A DNA stretch of 64,000 nucleotides from Actinoplanes italicus (GCF_003001815.1 NZ_PVMZ01000015.1:186001-250000), one strand, 5' to 3'; positions 51,643 through 60,022 are shown, numbered from the stretch's first letter. Notes: generated by a model not told the origin, from the letters alone. Program-made: numbers and translations.

Positions 51643-52431
51643 TAGGACGCAGACGACCTTACCGAGGATGACCGCGTCGTCGGCGGGGATGGGCTGGTAA
51701 GCCGGGTTGCGTGGGAGCAGCTCGGCGTGGCCTTCGCGGCGGCGGAAGACCTTGACCGTGGCCTCGTCGCCGATCATCGCGGCGACTATCTCGCCGGTCT
51801 CGGCTACCGGCTGCTGGCGGACCACGACTACATCGCCGTCGCAGATGGCGGCGTCGATCATCGAGTCGCCTTTGACGTTGAGGGCGAACAGCGTGCCGCC
51901 GCCGACCATCCCGGAGGAGACGGTCAGGTGGTCCTCGATGTGTTCCTCGGCCAGGATCGGTGCACCGGCGGCGATGGCGCCCAGGATCGGGACCGTCACC
52001 AAGCGTCCGAACGCAGCCGTCTGGCCGGAGCCCGGCGCCTGGTCGATGTCGGCGGCACCGGCAGAGCCCAGACCGGATGTCACACCAACGCCCGAGGGAG
52101 CCGGGCTGGACATCGCACCGACGCCCGCGAGTCCCGCGCCGGACGTCACACCGGCGCCGGTCTGGCTCTCGGCGTCGGTGTGTGGTGGGAGCGGGCGGCG
52201 CAGCTCGACGGCTCGGGAGTTGTTGGGCTCGCGGCGGAGCAGGCCGTGCTTCTCGAGGACGCCGAGCTGATAGGAAACGGACGAGGGCGAGACGAGCCCT
52301 ACGGCCGCGCCGATCTCCCGGACCGTCGGTGGGTAGCCCCTCGAGCGCACCGACTCCTCGATGACGGCGAGGATGCGCAGCTGGCGGGCGGTCAGTGGCG
52401 GACGGGAATCTGCACCGCTGTCGATGCTCAT
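51631..52431 (-). CDS. lexA: LexA-type SOS repressor with expanded linker
   Basis: A 266-residue LexA. The N-terminal winged helix (LTARQLRILAVIEESVRSRGYPPTVREIGAAVGLVSPSSVSYQLGVLEKHGLLRR-type sequence) covers residues 13-67. The C-terminal protease domain has the Ala155-Gly156 cleavage site (AIAAGAP), Ser190 in GDSM and Lys227 in EATVKVF. The linker (about 82-142) is Gly/Ala/Ser/Val-rich with degenerate GVTSG repeats and is longer than usual. No canonical actinobacterial SOS box (TCGAAC-N4-GTTCGA) lies upstream. It could be the main LexA or a paralog. Confidence 0.9.
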   Translation of the reverse strand: MSIDSGADSRPPLTARQLRILAVIEESVRSRGYPPTVREIGAAVGLVSPSSVSYQLGVLEKHGLLRREPNNSRAVELRRPLPPHTDAESQTGAGVTSGAGLAGVGAMSSPAPSGVGVTSGLGSAGAADIDQAPGSGQTAAFGRLVTVPILGAIAAGAPILAEEHIEDHLTVSSGMVGGGTLFALNVKGDSMIDAAICDGDVVVVRQQPVAETGEIVAAMIGDEATVKVFRRREGHAELLPRNPAYQPIPADDAVILGKVVCVLRRL

Positions 52432-52449
52432 GGCCGCACCTTACCCCAT

Positions 52450-52471
52450 GATTAGATCAGATGTACTAATC
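52450..52471. promoter_or_regulatory. Inverted repeat upstream of lexA
   Basis: GATTAG and CTAATC are separated by 10 bases, 19 bp upstream of the lexA start, in an AT-rich stretch. It could be an operator or overlap the promoter; it does not match the known SOS box. Confidence 0.35.
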
Positions 52472-52556
52472 GTCACCGGAAACCGCACGTTCGGGGGACA
52501 GGGAGCCCGGCCCGACGACCGATGTCCGCGAGGCTTCTACTAGCCAAGATCATCCG

Positions 52557-53063
52557 ATGCCGACCATCTGGGAGTACGCCGACCAGGTCGCGGCGGGTGA
52601 CACCGGTTCCTGGCTGGCCGCCACCCGGCGCGCCGCCCTCCTGCTCGCCCCGACCCACCCGGTGATCGCCCTGCCCCGCCGTGTGCCGGTGCACCAGGTG
52701 CTGGTGCAGACGACCTCGCTGGTCGTCTACGGCCGGACCTACGGGTCGTCGCTGCCGGGTCACATCGTCTCGGGTCCCGAGCTGGCCGCCTGGGTCACCG
52801 AGCACGCCCTGCCCGGTCCGGAGGCGGCACCCGGGAACATCGCAGCCGCGGTGCGCCGGCTCCTCGACAGCGTCGCCGGGATGCTTCGCGGGGCGGGCCA
52901 TCAGGTTCCGGAACCTGGTCTGCGTTCGCTGGGCCGTCACTCGCCGGAACCGGTGATCCAGCAGTGGCACGACCTCACCGACGTCGACGACGGCTTCCCC
53001 GGTCCGCTGTTGTGCCTCGGCGTGGCCGCCATGTCCGACACGTTCGGCCCGGCGATCGTCTGA
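52557..53063 (+). CDS. Hypothetical protein
   Basis: A 168-residue protein, MPTIWEYADQVAAGDTGSWL at ATG 52557. The composition is balanced, without membrane segments or signal peptide. Distinctive parts are VPVHQVLVQTTSLVVYGRTYGSSLPGHIV and VIQQWHDLTDVDDGFPGPLLCLGVAAMSDTF. I do not recognise a family. Divergent from lexA. Confidence 0.65.
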   Translation: MPTIWEYADQVAAGDTGSWLAATRRAALLLAPTHPVIALPRRVPVHQVLVQTTSLVVYGRTYGSSLPGHIVSGPELAAWVTEHALPGPEAAPGNIAAAVRRLLDSVAGMLRGAGHQVPEPGLRSLGRHSPEPVIQQWHDLTDVDDGFPGPLLCLGVAAMSDTFGPAIV

Positions 53064-53070
53064 CGTCCCG

Positions 53071-53130
53071 CCGCCGCACAAAGCCGCCGCACAAAGCCGC
53101 CGCACAAAGCCGCCGCACAAAGCCGCCGCA
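53071..53130. repeat. 13-bp tandem repeats (CCGCCGCACAAAG)
   Basis: Four perfect copies start at 53071, 53084, 53097 and 53110, followed by a partial fifth. They lie in the convergent gap after the hypothetical gene. Confidence 0.92.
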
Positions 53131-53172
53131 GGCGAGCCGGCCGCCGATGAAGACCGGATCAGGAAGACCGGA

Positions 53173-53787
53173 TCAGGCGAGCGCCGCGGCGCGGTCCTGC
53201 TGGAAGGGGCCGACCCGCAGCGCCTTCATGGTGATGCCCTCCCGCTCGGCCTCGGGCACCTCGGCGGAGTCCGCGGCCGAGCCGGTGGACTCGGGGTCGA
53301 CGATGTACTGCACGGTCACGCCGACGCCGCAGCCGGCCCGCCCGGCGGTGCAGACGTCCCACTGCACCAGGGCCCAGGCGCTGGCGCCCGGGGTGAGGGC
53401 GACCACCGTGTCGCCGCCGGTCTGCTCGATCCGGCTGGTGGGCACCTTGACCAGGTCGCCAGGCGGGGTGACCAGGTCGATGTCGGCCCAGCCCCGGACC
53501 CGGCAAGCCCGGCCGGAGTCGTTGGTGAGGCGCAGTACCGCGTCGCGCACCTTCGAGCCCGCGGCCCGGGCCTGTCCGATCAGGGTGCCGGTCAGGTCGT
53601 CGGTGAGGCAGTCGACGTCAGCACCTGCCGTGGAGACCGCGCCGGGGTCGGTGGACATCGCCCCGGCGGACGCCTCGCGGGTCCTGGTTCCGCCGACGAG
53701 TGCGACCGCGACGGCCGCACCCAGCAGCGCCGTGGTGGCAACCGTCAACTGTCGGGAGGTGCTGCGGCCGAACGCGTTGCGTGTCAT
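53173..53787 (-). CDS. Exported DUF4232-like protein
   Basis: A 204-residue protein with an N-terminal hydrophobic signal or anchor (about residues 13-33). The body has DAVLRLTNDSGRACRVRGWADIDLV and VVALTPGASAWALVQWDVCTAGRAGCG, the beta-sandwich pattern with paired cysteines seen in actinobacterial DUF4232 proteins. Function unknown; surface-exposed. It stands alone, downstream of the 13-bp repeats. Confidence 0.75.
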   Translation of the reverse strand: MTRNAFGRSTSRQLTVATTALLGAAVAVALVGGTRTREASAGAMSTDPGAVSTAGADVDCLTDDLTGTLIGQARAAGSKVRDAVLRLTNDSGRACRVRGWADIDLVTPPGDLVKVPTSRIEQTGGDTVVALTPGASAWALVQWDVCTAGRAGCGVGVTVQYIVDPESTGSAADSAEVPEAEREGITMKALRVGPFQQDRAAALA

Positions 53788-53900
53788 GGCCGCTACTCTG
53801 CCGAGGAGATCAATCGGTGTGGACCGGCTTCGCGGTGGCTGGCACGAAGCCGGTACCGATCATCCACACAGGTCACCCTTGAGTGTCCGTCCGCCCGGGA

Positions 53901-55130
53901 TCAGGCGGCCGGGGCGGGCTCCTCGACGGGATCGAGGTTCGGCGCGTGGCGTACCGAAGGGCTGAGGGTTGCCGCGATCGCCGCGCCGAGCATGATCGCC
54001 GACAGTGACCAGATCGAACCCTTCGGGCCGATCCAGGTCAGCAGGAGACCGGCCGAGAGCGAGGCCAGTGGCATGACACCCCAGGTCAGTGTGCCGGCGG
54101 CGCTCATGACGCGGCCGAGCAACTCGTTCGGGACCACCCTGCCGGCGTAGGTGAAGACGACCACGTTCCAGAGCGGGCCCACGAAGGCGGAGAGCGCGCC
54201 GAGCGCACCCAGCTGGAGCGTGTTGGTGGTGAGCAGGTTGAGTGGCAGCAGGATCGCCCAGACCCAGTTGATACCGATCAGGACGGTACGGAAGGACAGG
54301 CTCCGATGCAGCCGGCCGGCCACGAAGGCGCCGGCCAGTCCGCCCGCGCTGTAGAGGCCGAGCATCAGGCCGATGTCGGCCGGACTGCCGCCCTGGCGTT
54401 CGGCCAGCACGACGAGGACCAGGATGAGTGCCTGGAAGACGAAGTTGCTGGCGGCGATCAGCAGCATCGACACCCGGATGAGGGGCTGGCTCCAGACGTA
54501 CCTGATTCCGGTAACGGCGGCCCGCCACAGTGGCTCGGTGGGGCCCTCCGGTGGTTTCTGCAGGTCGCGGCGGAGGAACAGCAGTCCGACGGCGGCGACG
54601 AGGTAGGAAATCCCGTCGACCAGGAACGGCGCGGCGCGGTCCAGGCCGAACAGGAAGCCGCCGATCGGTGGGCCGGCCAGGGTCGCGCCGCGGCTGCGTG
54701 CCTCGTTGGCGGCGATGGCGTCGGCCAGTTGCGCGGAGGGTACGACCATCGGCAGGGCGGCGTCCTGGGCGAGGCCGAAGAAGACGAAGCACAGGCCCTG
54801 AACGAACGCGACGACGCAGAGCTGGGCGACGGTGAACACGCCGGACCAGATCGCGAGCGGGACGCTGAGCAGGGCGATCGCCGCGACGAGTTCGCTGATC
54901 AGCAGGATGAGGCGGCGGTTCCAGCGGTCGACGAGTGGACCGGCGGGCAGGTTCGCGATCAGGTGCGGCAGGGTGCCGGCCGCTCCGACGAGCCCGGCGT
55001 CGAGGGGTGAGCCGGTCTCGGCGAGGACGAGCAGCGGGGTGGCGGTGGCGCTGATGGCGGCGCCCAGGCTGGAGATGACCTGGCCGCTCCAGAGCAGCGT
55101 GAAGTCGCGGTTGCGCCAGAGGGAGCTCAT
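53901..55130 (-). CDS. MFS transporter (drug-efflux type)
   Basis: A 409-residue transporter with about 12 transmembrane helices. The ATG at 55130 starts MSSLWRNRDFTLLWSGQVIS, a typical N terminus of the enterobactin-exporter/macrolide-efflux branch; WNRRLILLISELVAA is the loop 2-3 motif. The start overlaps the stop of the upstream regulator gene by 4 bp (ATGA), so regulator and pump are co-expressed. Substrate unknown. Confidence 0.9.
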   Translation of the reverse strand: MSSLWRNRDFTLLWSGQVISSLGAAISATATPLLVLAETGSPLDAGLVGAAGTLPHLIANLPAGPLVDRWNRRLILLISELVAAIALLSVPLAIWSGVFTVAQLCVVAFVQGLCFVFFGLAQDAALPMVVPSAQLADAIAANEARSRGATLAGPPIGGFLFGLDRAAPFLVDGISYLVAAVGLLFLRRDLQKPPEGPTEPLWRAAVTGIRYVWSQPLIRVSMLLIAASNFVFQALILVLVVLAERQGGSPADIGLMLGLYSAGGLAGAFVAGRLHRSLSFRTVLIGINWVWAILLPLNLLTTNTLQLGALGALSAFVGPLWNVVVFTYAGRVVPNELLGRVMSAAGTLTWGVMPLASLSAGLLLTWIGPKGSIWSLSAIMLGAAIAATLSPSVRHAPNLDPVEEPAPAA

Positions 55131-55675
55131 GACGGCGTGGGGAACGCGTTGAAGAGGACGGTGATCGGCCGGGCGCCGTCGGTGGCCTCGGCAGGGTAGC
55201 GGTGCCATCGGCTGACGAAGGCGACGTACTCCTCGCGGAACTGGATCAGTTCCTCGGCGGTGAGGCTGGTGGAGCTGAACGAGTGCATGGCGGCTTCGCC
55301 GAACTCGCCGAAGGACTCGCGGTCGCTCAGGTAGGCGTTCAGCTCACGCGTCCCCTGTTCCATCCACTGCCCGCCGATCGCGTCGGCGGCGGCGGCGATC
55401 TCGGGGTCTTCCGAGGCGTACGGCAGTCGCAGGTCCAGGGGAATCGCTTTCCAGTAACGGCGGCGACCGGCCGACAGTTCGGAGTCCTCCTCGATGAAGC
55501 CGTACCGCTCGAGCTGACGCAGGTGATAGCTGGTGGCGCCGCGGTCGGCGTCGAACACCGCGGCCAGATCGGCGGAGGTGGCCGGGCCGAAGCGGTTGAG
55601 ACGGTTGAACATCTGTTGCCGTAGTGGGTGGGCCAGTGCTTTGAGCGAGTCGACGTCTGTCAAGTTGCGGCGCAT
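55127..55675 (-). CDS. ArsR-type winged-helix regulator
   Basis: A 182-residue regulator. The ATG at 55675 begins MRRNLTDVDSLKALAHPLRQQMFNRL, the usual ArsR start. The winged helix continues through ATSADLAAVFDADRGATSYHLRQLERYGFIEE, followed by a ligand/dimer domain of about 110 residues. No cysteine metal site is evident, so a small-molecule or unknown signal is more likely than a metal. An in-frame ATG 12 codons earlier is possible but neither has a clear ribosome binding site. It probably controls the coupled MFS pump. Confidence 0.85.
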   Translation of the reverse strand: MRRNLTDVDSLKALAHPLRQQMFNRLNRFGPATSADLAAVFDADRGATSYHLRQLERYGFIEEDSELSAGRRRYWKAIPLDLRLPYASEDPEIAAAADAIGGQWMEQGTRELNAYLSDRESFGEFGEAAMHSFSSTSLTAEELIQFREEYVAFVSRWHRYPAEATDGARPITVLFNAFPTPS

Positions 55676-55678
55676 GGG

Positions 55679-55730
55679 TGAGAAGATATCTATGCAAAGA
55701 CTTCTTCTCATAGAAGTGTCAGTGAGAAGA
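55679..55730. promoter_or_regulatory. Candidate operator repeats upstream of the ArsR-type gene
   Basis: TGAGAAGA occurs at 55679-55686 and 55723-55730, and its reverse complement TCTTCTCA at 55703-55710, in an AT-rich stretch directly before the regulator start. This is a likely autoregulatory site. Confidence 0.5.
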
Positions 55731-55748
55731 CAGCGACAGATCAGGACA

Positions 55749-56978
55749 TCAGCGTACGAAGAGCAGGAAAAGCCCGGCCCAGGTGAAGCCGATCATGAGC
55801 AACACCAGCGGAAGCTCGTCGGCGAGCACGGCCATGGCGGGCTTCGGGCCGGCCTCGGCCAGCGCTCGGTCGTGGGCGACGATCACGCCCAGCATGTGTC
55901 CGATCAGGATCAGCGTGATCTGGACCCCGGCGACCATGGCGGGTGACGGTGACACGTCCCAGCGCCCGGCGGGCTGGCCGAGCAGCAGCAGGAACCCGCG
56001 CGGGGCCTCGACGATCAGCAGCGACAGGTAATGGGCGAGCGTGTATCCGGCCGCGATCGGGATCAGCGACAGGGTCACGTCCAGACGACCGGCGGTCCAC
56101 CGGACCCCGAGAAAGACCAGCCCACAGAGGAGTACGAGACCCGCGCTGCCCCAGAACAGCGGTGCGCCGGCGCGGTCCACGAACCCCGTCCAGACCGGTG
56201 ACGCCGAGGCACTGTCGAAGACGGTCGAGCCCCACCAGACAGCCACGAACCCGGCCAGTCCCGCCGAGGCGAGCGCGGACCCCCCGGAGGTCGGAGCCGG
56301 GTCGCGGGAAGCCGGGGCCAGGCCGGAGAGCGGCTGCCGATGTCGCAGCGGGCTGAGGCGGCCGGCCAACTCGGAGTACACCTCGAAGCAGTCGCCGCGG
56401 GCGAACCACTCCTCGCCGCGCAGGAGGGCGAGCAGGACCTGGCTCAGGCCGTACAGCAGAAGGAAGAGACCGACCGGGACCGGATCGCCGTGATGGGGCA
56501 CCACCAGCTCGAACCAGACGAAGACCAGCAGGAACGCCGCCGCCGGCCAGGAGGATCGCGGACGGCCGGGCGCAAGCGGGCGGAGCCCGTGACGGGGCAG
56601 GCCCAGCAGGGTGAAGATCGTGCGCAGCGGGTTGACCGCCCGCCAGACCGGCCCGAAGACGATGCTGATCGGAATCAGCCCGACCCAGAGCCAGACGAAG
56701 AGGGCGTGCGCCGCCGGGTTGGTGGTGCCGCGCGGCCCCGCGAGAGCGAGGCCGGTGATGTAGAGCGCCAGCAGCAGCACCGGGTAGCGCAGCACGGCGA
56801 GCCTGCCGGACTCACGTGGCGGGGAGGGCTTGAGCCGCGGGGTGCGCCACCAGAAAGCGGCGATCAGAAACGACAGTACGACCGTCGCCGCGCCGGCCTG
56901 CAGCACCAGATCGAGCGGCAGCGGCAGCCCGGCGTCACTGCCGACACCGTGCGCGAGCGGGCTCATCGATGGTGTCAC
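55749..56978 (-). CDS. Polytopic membrane protein of unknown function
   Basis: A 409-residue integral membrane protein with about ten hydrophobic helices. It starts at GTG 56978, overlapping the stop of the upstream gene (GTGA). Notable conserved-looking segments are FVWLWVGLIPISIVFGPVWRAVNPLRT, WFELVVPHHGDPV, GEEWFARGDCFEVYSELAGRLSPL and AAGYTLAHYLSLLIVEAPR. The His, Asp and Glu residues in membrane-edge positions could bind a metal. I recognise it only as a type common in actinobacteria; no function is established. Third gene of a three-gene membrane operon. Confidence 0.8.
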   Translation of the reverse strand: MTPSMSPLAHGVGSDAGLPLPLDLVLQAGAATVVLSFLIAAFWWRTPRLKPSPPRESGRLAVLRYPVLLLALYITGLALAGPRGTTNPAAHALFVWLWVGLIPISIVFGPVWRAVNPLRTIFTLLGLPRHGLRPLAPGRPRSSWPAAAFLLVFVWFELVVPHHGDPVPVGLFLLLYGLSQVLLALLRGEEWFARGDCFEVYSELAGRLSPLRHRQPLSGLAPASRDPAPTSGGSALASAGLAGFVAVWWGSTVFDSASASPVWTGFVDRAGAPLFWGSAGLVLLCGLVFLGVRWTAGRLDVTLSLIPIAAGYTLAHYLSLLIVEAPRGFLLLLGQPAGRWDVSPSPAMVAGVQITLILIGHMLGVIVAHDRALAEAGPKPAMAVLADELPLVLLMIGFTWAGLFLLFVR

Positions 56979-57907
56979 GCCGGATCAGCGGCCGGAGGGT
57001 GCCGCGCGATGTCGCCGTCCGGGCCCGCGGAATCGGCAGCCGCTTTCCGGGCGAGGTCGCGCAGGACTCCGGCGCCCGCGACCGCGACGCCCGCGCCGAG
57101 GCCGAGGGCCAGGACGACGAGGACGCGTTCGAGCACGGCCGGGCCTTCGAACGGCAGGACCGGCCGATGGAACGACGTGACGTCGGGCAGGACGAAGACC
57201 GCGGTGAGGGCGGCTCCGGCGCAGACCGCGAGAACACCGGCGGCGCGGCCGCGCAGGGCGGTCACCGCGCCGCCGAGGATCAGCGGCCAGGCGAGCAGGT
57301 TGATGCCGGCGGCGCTGAGGAACGTTCCGGCGAGCGGCGCCGACTCGACGGCCAGGGTCGAACCCGTCACGTGCACGATCGAGGACGCGGCGGCGATGGT
57401 CCCGGCTGCGGCGAGCAGCAGGTCGGCACGGGGCAGGCGTTTCGCGAGCAGGACGAGGGCCGCGCCGGTGAGGGCGGCCGCGATCCACCAGCCGGCCGCG
57501 AGTGGGCGCTCCTCCCCCACCAGGACGCCGTCGACGGCGACGGCGACACCGTTCGCGTCCAGCGGGACGGTCCAGGAGACGCGTCGACCGGCCGCGACCG
57601 ATCGCCCGTCGGGGGTGGACCGTTCGTCGATCCAGGTCAGCTCGGCTCCGGGCGCGATCACGGCAGGCGTGGCCGTACCGCCGCCGGATTTGATCGTTAT
57701 CGGACCGCCGGTGCCGTTGCGCAGACGCAGCCGCGCACCCTCCTCGATCGCGGTGATCTCCAGACCGGGAACCGCCGGAGTCACCGAGACCACCGACCCT
57801 CGTGCGTCGGTGGCCGTGAGGCCGCCCGCGTGAGCTGCGGCCGGACCACCGGTGACCACGAGCGCCAGGCCCGCCGTGACCAGGACGAGCAGCAGCCTGG
57901 TGATCAC
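56975..57907 (-). CDS. Exported/membrane protein with mature N-terminal histidine
   Basis: A 310-residue protein from GTG 57907. This start gives a classic signal peptide (MITRLLLVLVTAGLALVV, cleavage after PAAA) whose mature form would begin His-Ala-Gly-Gly. A beta-rich extracytoplasmic domain of about 120 residues follows, then about five transmembrane helices and a Pro/Ala/Asp tail. An N-terminal histidine and a beta-domain followed by helices recall CopC/CopD-like copper proteins, but I see no clear CopC motif. An ATG at 57964 would add 19 residues, with its purine stretch too close. A 15-bp inverted repeat covers the ribosome binding site. Confidence 0.72.
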   Translation of the reverse strand: MITRLLLVLVTAGLALVVTGGPAAAHAGGLTATDARGSVVSVTPAVPGLEITAIEEGARLRLRNGTGGPITIKSGGGTATPAVIAPGAELTWIDERSTPDGRSVAAGRRVSWTVPLDANGVAVAVDGVLVGEERPLAAGWWIAAALTGAALVLLAKRLPRADLLLAAAGTIAAASSIVHVTGSTLAVESAPLAGTFLSAAGINLLAWPLILGGAVTALRGRAAGVLAVCAGAALTAVFVLPDVTSFHRPVLPFEGPAVLERVLVVLALGLGAGVAVAGAGVLRDLARKAAADSAGPDGDIARHPPAADPA

Positions 57908-57990
57908 TGAACCTTTTTCAACCTGGCTGCGGGCCAGAACGGACGATGTGGTGCCGGTGGCCATGCCCTCGCCACGTTGAAAAAGGTTCA
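57908..57990 (-). promoter_or_regulatory. Perfect 15-bp inverted repeat over the intergenic ribosome binding site
   Basis: TGAACCTTTTTCAAC (57908-57922) and GTTGAAAAAGGTTCA (57976-57990) are exact reverse complements 53 bp apart. In the minus-strand mRNA the first arm includes the stop codon of the upstream gene, and the second includes the AAAAAGG directly before GTG 57907. Folding would hide that ribosome binding site. Confidence 0.75.
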
Positions 57991-59052
57991 CTCGGGGAGG
58001 CGCTGGACGCTGCGGGCGACCAGGACGGTGCCGACGCCGGTCAGGGCGGTCAGGGTGAGCAGGCCGGTGAGCATGTGGATGTTGTACCCCGTGCTGCCCT
58101 CCTGGATCTGCCCGACGAGCAGCACGGCACCCCACGCGGCCGGCGGCGCGACCAGGCCGAACAGGATCCAGCGGCCGTTCGCGCCGACTTTGACCAGCGG
58201 GGTGACCAGGCGCAGCACGATCTCGAGGGCGAAGGCCGCGGCCGCCAGGGTGAGGGCGGGCCACCAGTCGTCCCGCGAGTCGAACATCAGATGCATGAGT
58301 ACGGCGATGACGGCCACCAGCACCGACGCGAGCCCGAACGGGAGCGGCCAGCGGCGGCCGATCACGATGAACGGCACGAGCAGGAGAATGGTGCTGAACA
58401 CGTACCCGTGGATGAGCTGCGCGTCGGGCGAGAAGATCGGCACCGGATCGATGTCGCCGCTGCCGAGGTGCCGGAAGCCGATCGCGGAGGCGTGCAGCGA
58501 GTAGATGTGCACCGGGAGCGCGGCGAAGAGGGTGGAGATCCCGACCAGGAAGGCGCCGCCGACGCTGAGCCGCTTCTCGGGGCCGGTGGCGAGCATCAGG
58601 GTCGGGCCCATCGCGACGAGTGCCATGCCGAGGATGATGAACTCGTGGCTCGGGCTCACGAAGATCTCCATGTCCTGCTCGATGCCCCAGATGTTGTGCC
58701 ACAGGGTGTCGACGCCGCCGCCGACGAGCAGGAACGCCATGCCGGCCAGTGGCAGGCGCAGGGCGTTGGGCAGGGCCAGCACCGACCGGTACGTCGGGAT
58801 GCCCGGCAGCCGGGAGCGCATGATCCAGAGCAGGGTGAAGCCGGAGGCCGCGATGCCGGAGTAGAGGACGCCGTGCCACGGGGTCCAGAACGTCTCGAGC
58901 TCGGGTGTGGTGGCGTGGGCGTATGCGTCGAGCTGCAAGCCGATGACCAGCCAGGCGCTGGCGATCAGCAGCACCCACCGTTCCTTGGCGCTGAACGGCG
59001 CGGCCTCGACCGGCCGTGCCGCTTCCACGGATGTTGTCACGATTACCCCCAT
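57988..59052 (-). CDS. Polytopic membrane protein with conserved His motifs
   Basis: A 354-residue membrane protein with about nine hydrophobic helices. It has GVDTLWHNIWGIEQDMEIFVSPSHEFIILG and FSPDAQLIHGYVFS, histidine- and aspartate-bearing motifs in helices that could bind metal or haem. ATTPELETFWTPWHGVLYSG is another His-containing segment. Similar proteins are widespread in actinobacteria without known function. First gene of the three-gene membrane operon; the ATG at 59052 is used, with a GTG a few codons later as an alternative. Divergent from the acetylesterase gene. Confidence 0.8.
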   Translation of the reverse strand: MGVIVTTSVEAARPVEAAPFSAKERWVLLIASAWLVIGLQLDAYAHATTPELETFWTPWHGVLYSGIAASGFTLLWIMRSRLPGIPTYRSVLALPNALRLPLAGMAFLLVGGGVDTLWHNIWGIEQDMEIFVSPSHEFIILGMALVAMGPTLMLATGPEKRLSVGGAFLVGISTLFAALPVHIYSLHASAIGFRHLGSGDIDPVPIFSPDAQLIHGYVFSTILLLVPFIVIGRRWPLPFGLASVLVAVIAVLMHLMFDSRDDWWPALTLAAAAFALEIVLRLVTPLVKVGANGRWILFGLVAPPAAWGAVLLVGQIQEGSTGYNIHMLTGLLTLTALTGVGTVLVARSVQRLPE

Positions 59053-59155
59053 TGTGATCGTTCCGGCGCTCCGTAAGGTACATCGCCGCTGTTACATGAA
59101 TCGATCAGGAATCCGACCGTCCGGTAATCAGCATCCACCCCTAGTCTTCCCAGCT

Positions 59156-59175
59156 GCAGGAAAGCGCTTGCCTGC
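59156..59175. promoter_or_regulatory. LacI-type operator upstream of the acetylesterase gene
   Basis: GCAGGAAAGCGCTTGCCTGC is palindromic at 18 of 20 positions. Its core GGAAAGCGCTTGCC differs by one base from the palindrome ahead of the pectinesterase gene at 40655. Confidence 0.65.
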
Positions 59176-59194
59176 ATCGATCGTCCTTGATTGA

Positions 59195-60022
59195 ATGCCG
59201 CCTATGCAGATCAGTCGCAGAGCATTGCTCGGCACGGCCGCCGGCGCGGCGGTCCTCGCCGTTCCGTCCCCCGCGCACGCCGCCCGCCGCCGCCCGACCG
59301 TGTTCGTGGCCGGTGACTCGACGGCCGCCACCTACGCGGTGGCCGACCATCCCCGGGCCGGCTGGGGTCAGGCCCTGCACGTCTTCCTCGACCGCCGGGT
59401 GCGCGTGGTCAACGAGGCCCTCTCCGGCGCCAGCTCCAAGAGCTTCGCCGACCTGGGCCGTCTCGACCGCATCCTGGCCGCGATCCGGCCCGGCGACGTG
59501 CTGCTCGTGTCGTTCGGGCACAACGACGAGAAGACCACCGACCCGGCCCGCGGCACGCTGCCGTGGACGACGTTCCAGGACTACCTGCGGCTCTACCTCG
59601 ACGGCGCCCGCGCCGCCCGCGCCACCCCGGTGCTGGTCACCCCGGTCGAGCGCCGCCGGTTCACCGCCGACGGCGTGCCCTACCTGTCGCACGGCGAATA
59701 TCCGGCGTCGATGCGCGCGCTCGCCGCCGAGACCCGGACGCCGCTGATCGACCTGGAGGCGCTGTCGTTCGACCTGTGGGGCAGGCTCGGCCCGGAGGCG
59801 ACGAAGGACCACTTCCTGTGGCTGGACGCGGGCGAGTCGCCGAACTATCCCGACGGGGTTCAGGACAACACGCACTTCCAGGCGCACGGCGCCATCGAGG
59901 TGGCCCGGCTCGTCGTTGCGGCCGGCCACTGCCTGCCCGGCCGCGACCATCGGGCGCTGCGCCGCACCGACCTGCCCGACACCCTGCTGACCTGGCCGGA
60001 GACCCGCCCCGCGGAGAGCTGA
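59195..60022 (+). CDS. Secreted rhamnogalacturonan acetylesterase-like SGNH hydrolase
   Basis: A 275-residue exported esterase of the CE12/RGAE type. A twin-arginine-like signal (ISRRALLGTAAGAAVLAVPSPAHA) precedes block I VFVAGDSTAATYA with the catalytic serine. SFGHNDEKTTDPARG holds the conserved Asn, and NTHFQAHGA holds the catalytic His and preceding residues. It removes acetyl groups from pectic rhamnogalacturonan. ATG 59195 or the ATG three codons later is the start. Its operator resembles that of the pectinesterase gene 19 kb away, so both may be controlled together. Confidence 0.88.
   Translation: MPPMQISRRALLGTAAGAAVLAVPSPAHAARRRPTVFVAGDSTAATYAVADHPRAGWGQALHVFLDRRVRVVNEALSGASSKSFADLGRLDRILAAIRPGDVLLVSFGHNDEKTTDPARGTLPWTTFQDYLRLYLDGARAARATPVLVTPVERRRFTADGVPYLSHGEYPASMRALAAETRTPLIDLEALSFDLWGRLGPEATKDHFLWLDAGESPNYPDGVQDNTHFQAHGAIEVARLVVAAGHCLPGRDHRALRRTDLPDTLLTWPETRPAES

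Noticed and set aside
57964..57964. ATG 57964 as the start of the exported membrane protein
   Set aside because: The purine stretch is too close to the ATG and it would put 19 polar residues before an otherwise ideal signal peptide; GTG 57907 is preferred but not proven.
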